Shown here: positions 15,086 through 23,700 of the stretch, one piece after another
Numbering within the stretch: position 1 is the stretch's first letter
Layout: each line of letters starts with the position of its first letter
Assembly: GCA_031283505.1 (NCBI GenBank)
Contig: JAITBO010000046.1
Coordinates: forward strand, 1 to 32,455
Direction: 5' to 3'
Source: Treponema sp.
GTDB lineage: Bacteria; Spirochaetota; Spirochaetia; Treponematales; Breznakiellaceae
DNA length: 32,455 nucleotides
Program-made: the position numbers and the translations under genes
Notes under the pieces: model-generated
Database searches by the model: none
Told to the model about the DNA's origin: nothing
The model's input: the letters and a program-made list of their open reading frames with translations, nothing else

Positions 15086-18000
15086 TTGTTTCTCAAAAAT
15101 CTTGAAATTTTGGGTTTTAAGTCCTTTGCCGACCGTACCCGTGTGGAATTTGCCGAGGGGATCACCGCTCTTTTGGGGCCCAACGGCTGCGGCAAGTCCA
15201 ATGTGGTGGACGCCATCAAGTGGGTGCTGGGCGAGCAGGCGTCCAGGGCCATGCGGGCCGAAAAAATGGAGGACGTTATTTTTAACGGGACAGAAAACCG
15301 CAAGCCCGTGAATGTGGCGGAAGTTACCCTGACCCTGGCCAATGAATCCGGGCTTCTTCCTATGGATGTGCCGGAGATACAGATTAAACGGCGGCTCTTC
15401 CGGTCCGGCGAGAGCGAATACTTTATCAATTCCACGGCGGTTAAGCTCAAGGAAATCCGGGAACTTTTCTGGGATACGGGGGTGGGGAAGGCCGCCTATT
15501 CGGTGATGGAACAGGGAAAAATCGATCAGATACTGTCGTCCAAGCCCGACGAGCGGCGTTACCTCTTTGAGGAAGCGGCGGGGATTACCCGCTTCAAGGT
15601 AAAAAGCGCGGAGGCGGAACGGAAGCTCCTCAAAACCGAGGAAAATATGCGCCAGGTGGAGGGCATACTCGGAGAGGTCAAGCGGTCCTACGACACGCTC
15701 AAGGTGCAGGCGGACAAGACCTTGCAATACCGCAGCCTGAGGGACGAAATATTTCATTTTGAATTGGACATACAGCTTCTGCGCCTCAAGCAGTTCAAGT
15801 ACGATTTGGACGAAAGGACTGCGGAACTCCACAAGCGGACCTCGGAACGGGATTCCATCAAGGCGGAGATGGACAGCATCAATAAATCCCTGGAAGAGAA
15901 CATGGATGTGGTCAACTCGATGGAAGAAAAGCTCATCGAGTACCAGAAGAACATCTACGGCCTTGCGGTGGAGAAGAACGCCAGGGAAAAGGAAGCGAAG
16001 CTTCTGGCGGAACAGCGGACGGAGACCAGGGCGGCGATACAGCAAAACGAAGGCCGGGAACGGGCGGTTTCCGTCAAAATCGGGGAGCTGGTCGAAGATG
16101 CCGAGGAACAGGATGGTGTGGTCCGGGACCTTCAAAAGAAAGCCCACGATATCGAAGACAACATCCGTTCATTTGAGGAGAACATACATTTGGCCGCTTC
16201 CCGCATTGACGAAAACAACGCGGGCATACGCAAGGCCGAAGAAGAGATACGGAGTTTGGAGAAGGAAAGGGCGGGACACGAAAAAGACCTGGAGGCCATC
16301 ACCGACGACATTGTGGCGGCCCTGGATGCGGGCCTGCGGGAGGCGGGTTATTCCGCATCCGAGCGCCGGAACTCAGAAGCGGCTATGGACAATACCCTGG
16401 GCCTGCTCCGTACCCTGCTTTCCGGACGGGAAGCCTTGCTCCGGGATCTGACCGCCGCGGCGGAACGCTCTGTTTCCGGCGGACCTGCCCCTTCCGGTCA
16501 GGAACTGGAACACATAGCCCGGAGCCTTGCCGGGGCTCTGGCGGAAGCCGCAGCCCATGTGGAGAACGCCCGTTCCCTGTTTGCCGCCTATCGTAAGAGT
16601 ACCCCCGCTTTCCTGGACGATTTTCTTGCCCCCGAAGGCATCATCACCAAAAAGCGGAACCTGGATGCGGGGATCCGCGCCGCCAAGGAAGGGGTAATCC
16701 GGCGGCAGGAACGTATTGCCGCCTTCCGCCACGACACGGAGGACCTCAACCGCAAGATCGCCGAATACCGGGGAACCCTGGAAGAACTACGGGTAAGCCG
16801 GGCCCGGCTCATTGCCCAGGCTCAGGCCGCCGAAGAACAGGCAAAGCTTATCAGGCGGGAACTTGCGGGGCAGGAGTCCCTCCTCAAGACCATACAGGAC
16901 GAACTTTTCCTGAGCCGCAAGCGGTTTGAGGAGATTGAGGAACGCATCGCTGATACCGAATCGGATATTGCCGAAATAGAAAGGAAAGGCATACAGCTTA
17001 CCGAAGAACTGGAAAAACTTGAAAAGGACATAGCCCGGCGGAACGGCGACGTAGCGGGGAAGCAGGAGATCATCAAGAAACGTATGGCCGATTTGGTCAA
17101 GGTGCAGGAAAAACTGGAAAAGACCCACCTTGAGCTGGTACAGTCAGAGACGGAAATTAAAAACATTCAGGACAACTTCAGGGAGACCCATTCCAGGGAT
17201 TTGCTGGAGTTTGAGGAACGCATTTTTACTATCACTACGCCGGCGGCGGAACTGCGGGAGAAACTCGCCGGGGCCAGGGGCAAACTGCGGGAACTGGGAT
17301 CGGTGAACCTTATGGCGCCGGAGGAATTTGCCGAAGCCAGGGAACGGTACGACTTTCTGTCCGGGCAGCTTGCGGACCTGACCAAGGCGCGGGACGATCT
17401 CGAAAAAATCACCAAGGAGATCCGGGCGGAATCCCAGGAGCTTTTTACGGCTACCTACAACAAAATAAAAAAGAATTTTCACAATTTGTTCCGCCGTCTC
17501 TTTGGGGGAGGGCAGGCGAAGCTCCAGCTTCAGGATCAATTCCACGTATTGGAAACGGGCATAGAGATCTACGCCCAGCCGCCGGGGAAGAAGCTGGAAA
17601 ACATTAACCTCCTTTCCGGGGGCGAGAAATCCATGACCGCTGTGGCCCTCCTCTTCGCCACCTATATGGTCAAGCCGTCTCCCTTCTGCCTTCTTGACGA
17701 GATAGACGCCGCCCTGGACGAGCAGAACGTGGGCCGCTTTGTCCAGCTTCTGCGGGAGTTCAACCGTATGAGCCAATTCATCATCATCACCCACAACAAG
17801 AAAACGGTTACCGGCGCAGGAACGCTGTTGGGAGTGACCATGGAGGAATCCGGGGTGACCAAGGTTATCTCGGTACGGCTTGAAAACGAATCCGGGCCGC
17901 CGGAACCTATCCCCGGTTCTGCCTCTTACGAAGATGAAGACGTTGAATACGAGGAAGGCCAGGAACTCCCCGTGGGCGTGAACGATCCGTCCCTGGTAAG

Positions 18001-18145
18001 CGCGGAAGCGCTCAGGCCCATACGCAGCGGGTTAAGGCCCGCCGGGGCGTCTATTGCAGCCGGAACAGCCGATGACGCAGGGACAGAAACCATGAATGCC
18101 ATGGTGGAAACCGCCGCCCTTGCCGCCGGTGCGGAGCCGCAGTAA
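15086..18145 (+). CDS. smc: Chromosome segregation SMC protein with non-canonical hinge
   Basis: SMC ATPase that compacts and segregates the chromosome with ScpA/ScpB-type partners. The N-terminal head has Walker A GPNGCGKSN (residues 31-39). The C-terminal head has the signature LLSGGEKSMTAVALLFA (Ser844-Glu847) and Walker B LLDEIDAALDEQN (Asp871, Glu872). The arms are coiled coil at about 165-405 and 535-740. At 1019 residues it is shorter than the usual 1150-1200. The middle (about 406-535) is Ala/Leu-rich and helical, without the glycine-rich SMC hinge pattern I would expect. The tail after 935 is acidic then Ala/Gly-rich. It starts at TTG 15086 with GGAG six bases before; no ATG fits the conserved FLKNLEILGFKSF start. 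Folded repeats lie just upstream. Confidence 0.93.
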   Translation: MFLKNLEILGFKSFADRTRVEFAEGITALLGPNGCGKSNVVDAIKWVLGEQASRAMRAEKMEDVIFNGTENRKPVNVAEVTLTLANESGLLPMDVPEIQIKRRLFRSGESEYFINSTAVKLKEIRELFWDTGVGKAAYSVMEQGKIDQILSSKPDERRYLFEEAAGITRFKVKSAEAERKLLKTEENMRQVEGILGEVKRSYDTLKVQADKTLQYRSLRDEIFHFELDIQLLRLKQFKYDLDERTAELHKRTSERDSIKAEMDSINKSLEENMDVVNSMEEKLIEYQKNIYGLAVEKNAREKEAKLLAEQRTETRAAIQQNEGRERAVSVKIGELVEDAEEQDGVVRDLQKKAHDIEDNIRSFEENIHLAASRIDENNAGIRKAEEEIRSLEKERAGHEKDLEAITDDIVAALDAGLREAGYSASERRNSEAAMDNTLGLLRTLLSGREALLRDLTAAAERSVSGGPAPSGQELEHIARSLAGALAEAAAHVENARSLFAAYRKSTPAFLDDFLAPEGIITKKRNLDAGIRAAKEGVIRRQERIAAFRHDTEDLNRKIAEYRGTLEELRVSRARLIAQAQAAEEQAKLIRRELAGQESLLKTIQDELFLSRKRFEEIEERIADTESDIAEIERKGIQLTEELEKLEKDIARRNGDVAGKQEIIKKRMADLVKVQEKLEKTHLELVQSETEIKNIQDNFRETHSRDLLEFEERIFTITTPAAELREKLAGARGKLRELGSVNLMAPEEFAEARERYDFLSGQLADLTKARDDLEKITKEIRAESQELFTATYNKIKKNFHNLFRRLFGGGQAKLQLQDQFHVLETGIEIYAQPPGKKLENINLLSGGEKSMTAVALLFATYMVKPSPFCLLDEIDAALDEQNVGRFVQLLREFNRMSQFIIITHNKKTVTGAGTLLGVTMEESGVTKVISVRLENESGPPEPIPGSASYEDEDVEYEEGQELPVGVNDPSLVSAEALRPIRSGLRPAGASIAAGTADDAGTETMNAMVETAALAAGAEPQ

Positions 18146-18168
18146 AAACACCAAATCTAAGGTTGTTG

Positions 18169-18192
18169 GTTTAAAACTGAAGTTTTGAAACA
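18169..18192. repeat. Degenerate palindrome between smc and the YhhN-like gene
   Basis: GTTTAAAACT-GA-AGTTTTGAAAC forms an imperfect stem with one unpaired base, again with the AACTGAAGTT centre shared with the 14898 copy. It lies 23 bp after the smc stop and 27 bp before the next start, so it may separate the expression of the two genes. Confidence 0.6.
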
Positions 18193-18219
18193 GCTTCCAA
18201 TACAAACAGGATTTTTATC

Positions 18220-18858
18220 ATGAAAACAGTTATTTTGACGTTGTTTGCAGTTGACTCGATCTTCCAGCTTGTTTCCATATTTGCCAATTGGGAATGGCCC
18301 AGGCGCATTTCAAAAGCGCTGTTGCTGCCCCTTCTTGTGGGGTATTATTTTATTGGGGCGGAACATTTTCTGTTCACCGTAGTCCTTGCGGGGATCTTCG
18401 GCTGGATAGGGGACATCTTTCTTATTCAAGCCGGCAGTATTAAGCTCTTCATCCTTGGGCTCCTGAGTTTTCTCCTTGGGCACCTCTGTTATATTCGATC
18501 GCTGCTGTATTTTATCGGGAACATCGAACCTGTGGCGCCGATAGCCGCCGTCATTGTTGTGGTTCCCCTGGGATTCATCCTCTTCCGCATTATACGCCCC
18601 GAGAAGGCCGTCATTCTGCCTCTGGTCGTTTACGGCGGTGTTTTGATGGGTATGGCGATCGCCACGTTCTGTCTTATGCTTTCGCGTGGGGATATTCTGG
18701 GCGTGGTGTTTTTTACCGGGGGCGTCTTCTTTTTGGCATCGGATACTATTCTGGGATATGGCCGCTTCAGGGAAGGTGCGCATATCAATAATGCGGCGGT
18801 GATGATTACGTATATAACAGCCCAGGCTTGCCTGCTTCTGGCCCTGACCTGGGTATAA
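18220..18858 (+). CDS. YhhN/TMEM86-family membrane protein (lysoplasmalogenase-like)
   Basis: A 212-residue, highly hydrophobic protein with about seven or eight membrane segments. It carries the family marks RRISKALLLPLLVGYYF, GWIGDIFLI, FLLGHLCYI, GGVFFLASDTILG and YITAQACLLL. The paired acidic residues (GD and SD) are the conserved polar centre of the YhhN/TMEM86 family, whose animal members hydrolyse the vinyl-ether bond of lysoplasmalogens. A lipid-hydrolase role here is inferred from family. The ATG has AGGA eight bases upstream. It is 74 bp after smc, in the same direction, and its last 53 bp overlap the 3' end of the convergent kinase gene. Confidence 0.85.
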   Translation: MKTVILTLFAVDSIFQLVSIFANWEWPRRISKALLLPLLVGYYFIGAEHFLFTVVLAGIFGWIGDIFLIQAGSIKLFILGLLSFLLGHLCYIRSLLYFIGNIEPVAPIAAVIVVVPLGFILFRIIRPEKAVILPLVVYGGVLMGMAIATFCLMLSRGDILGVVFFTGGVFFLASDTILGYGRFREGAHINNAAVMITYITAQACLLLALTWV

Positions 18859-20788
18859 AGTCACTATTGATAAATTTTATAAGCGCTTCGCAGTCTACCG
18901 GTTTTCCTATGCGACCGTTCATGCCGGCTTCCAGACAGCGGGAAACCACGTCATCGCCGGTGTCAGCAGTGATGGCGATAATGGGAGGCACTGCGCCCGG
19001 TTTTGCCGTAGCGATCATACACCGGGTTGTTTCAAAACCATCCATGCCGGGCATATGCAGATCCATGAGCACCAGATCGTAGGTGTTTTTACGGAACAGT
19101 TCTATTGCTTCTTCGCCGTTCCCAGCACCATCAAGGACGGCATTTGTGTCCTCCAGTATGGCGAAGATGATCTCTCGGTTAATTTCCACATCGTCTACGA
19201 CAAGAATATGTTTTCCGGCAAGAGACGCTGTTCCGTTTCCACCGCCGGTCTCAGGCCCGGAAACATCTCTGTCCGGATGGACTATGACCGTACATATAAA
19301 CCGGGATCCCTTGCCGCTTTCAGACTCAACTTCAATAGTACCGTGCATCATTTCCACGATATTTTTTACAAGAGAAAGGCCCATGCCAGTACCGCCGTAA
19401 CTACGGGTTATGCTGTTATCTTCCTGTTCAAAGCTGTCCCAAAGGCGCGCCTTCTGTTCATCGGGAATACCTATGCCCGTATCTTTTACTTCAAAGCGGA
19501 CAACGCAGCCGCCTTCTTTATCATCCTGGCGTTTTGCGGAAAAATGTATGGAACCTCCGGCGGGGGTAAATGTTATCGCGTTGATAAGCAAGTTGAACAG
19601 AACCTGCCTGAGCCGGCGTTCATCCGCGATAAGCGAGACAGGAATGGCAGGATCAATATCGGTGGTGAATTTTTGCTTTTTCCCTTCGGCCTTGGCTGCA
19701 ATATCGGCAATAAGCTGTTCAATCATATCAGAGAAGTAGAATTTATGCGGCGCAAGTTCAAAGAGGCCGGTATCAATTTTCGCCATATCCAGAATATTGT
19801 CGATAAGCCCCAGGAGGTGCCTGGAGGATTCATCAATCTTGTCGAGACAATAATTTTTGCGGTCTTCGGTTTCCACTGTTCTGGCAATTGTTGTCATTCC
19901 CATGATGGCATTCATGGGAGTGCGCATTTCGTGGCTCATGCGGCTGATAAAACCGCTCTTGGCTTTATTGTAGTATTCCGCCTGGGCTAAAGCCCGTTCC
20001 GCTTCGTCCTTGACTTCAACAAGCCTGCGCTGCATATATTTAAGATCGGTGGTATCCTGAGCCGTAATGCCGAAACCTGCTTCTCCATTGTGCAATAACG
20101 CCGTAAAGACCGAGAACGAGAAAAGCCTGATTTCACCATCTTTACGTGTAACTTCCATTTCAAAATTGACAGCCTTTTCCTTGCTGCATGGAAGGAATTC
20201 TTCCTGTAGACGGCGGCTATTTTCCGGGCCGAGAAAGAGGGCAAGACCTTCTTTGCAAATATCTTCTTTTGTGTATCCGGAGAGAAAAGAAGCGGCAGGA
20301 TTGATATACGCGATCTTTCCGTTAGCATCAAGATAAAGTACAAACAGCGGGGAACTTTCGACGATGGAAGACATCCTGATAAGATCATCAGATATCATAT
20401 GCATCAGGGCGATTTTTTTTATCTGTGTATTAATTCTTGCCTTGACTACAATCGGCTTGAAGGGCTTGGTGATGTAATCCGCAGCGCCAAGGGCGAACCC
20501 TTTTTCTTCGTCATCCGGGTTGGTCAGTCCGGTGATGAATATTACCGAGATGTCTGCGGTGTTTTCCGATTCAGTTAATTTACTGAGTACCTCAAATCCA
20601 TTTATATCCGGCATAATAATATCAAGGAGAACCAGATCGGGTTTATTTTTTGCTATAAGCTGAAGCGCCTGTTCTCCTGTTTTTGCTGTCTGGATTAAAT
20701 AATCATCCGATAAAATCCGGTTGAGTACAACCAAATTTGCTTTTTCATCATCAACAAGAAGGATGGTGTACTTTTTGCCGATATTCAC
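18806..20788 (-). CDS. Hybrid histidine kinase, REC-PAS-HisKA-HATPase-REC
   Basis: A 660-residue cytoplasmic kinase with no membrane segment. Residues 1-125 are a receiver (Asp56, Lys108 in TKPF). PAS covers about 135-255. The HisKA motif SHEMRTPMNAI has His286. The ATPase domain has the N box NLLINAI (Asn403), DTGIG (436-440) and GTGMG (466-470). A second receiver spans 523-645 with Asp576 and Lys629. There is no HPt and no output domain. The start is GTG at 20788, overlapping the TGA of the upstream kinase as GTGA, so translation is probably coupled. The first receiver can accept phosphate from elsewhere, so this protein may be downstream of the partner kinase. Its last 53 bp overlap the convergent YhhN-like gene. 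Confidence 0.92.
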   Translation of the reverse strand: MNIGKKYTILLVDDEKANLVVLNRILSDDYLIQTAKTGEQALQLIAKNKPDLVLLDIIMPDINGFEVLSKLTESENTADISVIFITGLTNPDDEEKGFALGAADYITKPFKPIVVKARINTQIKKIALMHMISDDLIRMSSIVESSPLFVLYLDANGKIAYINPAASFLSGYTKEDICKEGLALFLGPENSRRLQEEFLPCSKEKAVNFEMEVTRKDGEIRLFSFSVFTALLHNGEAGFGITAQDTTDLKYMQRRLVEVKDEAERALAQAEYYNKAKSGFISRMSHEMRTPMNAIMGMTTIARTVETEDRKNYCLDKIDESSRHLLGLIDNILDMAKIDTGLFELAPHKFYFSDMIEQLIADIAAKAEGKKQKFTTDIDPAIPVSLIADERRLRQVLFNLLINAITFTPAGGSIHFSAKRQDDKEGGCVVRFEVKDTGIGIPDEQKARLWDSFEQEDNSITRSYGGTGMGLSLVKNIVEMMHGTIEVESESGKGSRFICTVIVHPDRDVSGPETGGGNGTASLAGKHILVVDDVEINREIIFAILEDTNAVLDGAGNGEEAIELFRKNTYDLVLMDLHMPGMDGFETTRCMIATAKPGAVPPIIAITADTGDDVVSRCLEAGMNGRIGKPVDCEALIKFINSDFIPRSGPEAGKPGLLYT

Positions 20789-23700
20789 GGATTTTCTACC
20801 TCTAAATTTTTTACAATTTTTTCAAGAACTATGGCTGCTTCTCCAAAATCAAAATCTTCAATGAGTTTTAAAAATGTCTTAGAGTCTTCTCCCACAGGCG
20901 CAAGAATTTCCTGTATATCATCTCTCAGCTCAAAGACAGATGTACTGGAAATTTTTAAAAGGGGCATCAGTTTTTCTGTTAAGGCTAAAATTTTTGTTTT
21001 ATCGGGGGCATCCTCCGGCGGGGAGGCTTTAGCTGTCTGAACCTCGTCGGCGTTATCCAAGGGCTGTTGTTTCAGTATTTGTCCGAGTTTGACTATTACG
21101 GCGCTGAATTCCACTTTGAGTTTGTCCATTTCATCATTGGAAAGAATCTGTTCTCCGGACAGGACGGTTTCCGCTACCAGGGCCACCGCACTGAGTTGTT
21201 TTGCGCCAATCAGGGCGGAACTGCTCGTGAGGGTATGTGCCGTCAAGCGGGCTGATTTCAAATCCCCCATATCCATTGCAGTTTGTATTTTTTGAATGTC
21301 CTGCCGGTGGGTAGACGAAAAGTCTCTCAACAGCTCCATGTAGAGCGCTTCATCCCCGGCGGCATACAGCAAGCCGGTGTTTTTATCAATGAAGTTTTGA
21401 TTGTCCGTTGAGGGGGAATAAACGCGATTCGTAGCAGCCTGCATGCTCTTGGATACCATGTTGGGAGGAAGCCATTTTGCGAGTATGCGGTTAAGCTCAT
21501 TTACATCGATAGGCTTTGGAAGGAAATCATTCATTTTATTTTTAAAGAAAAGTTCCTTTGCCCCCGACACCGCGTTTGCTGTAAGGGCTATAATGGGAGA
21601 AAATTTGTACCAGCCGCCCAGGGCGCGTATGCGTCGGGTTGTCTCAAGGCCGTCCATCCCAGGCATCATGTGATCCATGAAAATAAGATGATACTCTTTC
21701 TGCTTTGCTTCTTTGATAGCATCGGGGCCGCTTCCTGCGGTATCGGCCTTGATATTGTGAGTTGCAAGGTATGCAACAGCTACTTTTATATTGACTAAAC
21801 TGTCATCAACTACGAGTACGTTTACTCCTTCACTTGCGGTTATGCTGACGTCTACTTCTGTATTTTCGACTGCCAGAGCATCTCCTTTTTTGAGAGGCAG
21901 TAAGACTGTAAAGGTTGAGCCTTTTTTGTATTCGCTTTTTATGTCAATGCGACCATTCATCATTTCAGTCAGTCTCTTGGTAATTGGAAGTCCGAGGCCC
22001 GTTCCGGTGATGCCCCGGTTTTGACGGTTGTCAAGCTGTTCAAAACTGTCAAATATCCGGGCAATGTCTTCTTTTCTGATGCCTATCCCCGTATCTTCTA
22101 TGATGAATGCAATATAGTTTGTATCGTTTTCATGAACGCTTTCCACCCGGAAGCATACGGTCCCTTCTTTGGTGTATTTAATAGCATTACTTAGCAGATT
22201 TGTTACAATCTGACGGATGCGTATATCATCTCCGTAAATGACAGAGGGGATATTGTTATCTATACTGAATTTGAAGTTTAGCCCCTTGCTCTGTGCGGTA
22301 AAGCGGTGCATCGAAACAATGTTATTGAGCAATTCTGACAGGTTGAAGTCGACCGGCAGAAGGTCCATTTTTCCGGCATCGATTTTTGAAAAATCAAGAA
22401 TATCGTTGATAATCTGGAGAAGCGCCTTGGACATTTTTTTAATATCCGAAAAAAATTCTTTCTGCCGTTCATCCATGTTATCGGTACGTATAAGATCGCT
22501 CATGCCGATAATGGCGTTCATGGGAGTACGTATCTCGTGACTCATGGAAGCGAGAAACTGGGTTTTTGCATTGGCGGCGCTTTCTGTCCGTTTAATGTCA
22601 TCTACGTTGAAGACCCCGCCTATCATAACTACAGGTTTTCCATCCTGCCATTCGACGGCAAGCCCCGCACTGAGGACCCAGAGGTATTCCCCGGTTATTT
22701 TATGCCTGATGCGGGCTTCGGAACGGTAATGATTCGTAACTCCGGAAAAATAATCGTCAATGTCCCGCAGATTGCGTTCGAGGTCTTCAGGATGAAGGAT
22801 GTCTACCCACCTTGACGGAGGATACCTGGCAGTACGGTCGTCAAGCCCCAGGCTTTTGATCTCATCCATGTCGTAGCCGAATTGTTTTTCAAAATGTGAA
22901 CTAAAGATAATACTATTGTTGGCGTCCGTTTCCCAGTAAGCGAATTTGGAAATGTTCGCCATAATGTCAAGGTGCTGTTTTTTCAGAAGTACTTCCTGTT
23001 CTGCTTTCCGCACTTCTTTTTCTTTTTCATACAGGGTCCGCAGGTCCCGAATATAGGTTGCAATACAGAATATACCGTTCCATTCAACGCGAATCATGAT
23101 TGCTTCAACGGGCAGCTTCCCGCCGGAAGCGGTCAGGTACATCCACTCTGAATACCCGTATCCGGTCTTGAGCGCTTCCTGTATCCGCAGGCGTATTTCC
23201 ATCAAGCTGTGTACCCCATCGGACTGTAATTCAGGCATATAGGTGTAATATCGTTCCAGAAACTCTTGCCTGGAGGGTACTTCAAAGAGATGGGGCGCTT
23301 CCGCGTTACAATCTATGGCGTTGCCCTGTTCGTCAATGAATACACAAGCCATAGGCATTGCATCCAGCATGACCCGTGTCCGCTCATTGGCTTTATGTAT
23401 TCTTTTCTCATTTTCTTTGGTTTCGGTTATATTCTGGATATACATCGCAATATGCTGGGTATTCTGCCAACTAATCCGCACAAGGGACACTTCAGCCGGG
23501 AAAAATTTGCCTTTTGCCGTACAGTGGAGCCATTCAAATTTCAGCCCGCCCACAACCAGAGCTGTTTTGATGCGGTTCTCCGCTTCTGCCTTGCTGTTCA
23601 TTCCGTTCGGCTGCACTTCGGGCATATAATAATTGTAAGAATGTTCCAGATAATCTTCTTTTGATTTTGCGCCAAACAGGGTTACTGCCGTGGAATTACA

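Noticed and set aside
14909..16147. 412-codon minus-strand frame opposite smc
   Set aside because: It runs through the folded repeats and antisense to the SMC head and coiled coil; it has no credible start site or domain.
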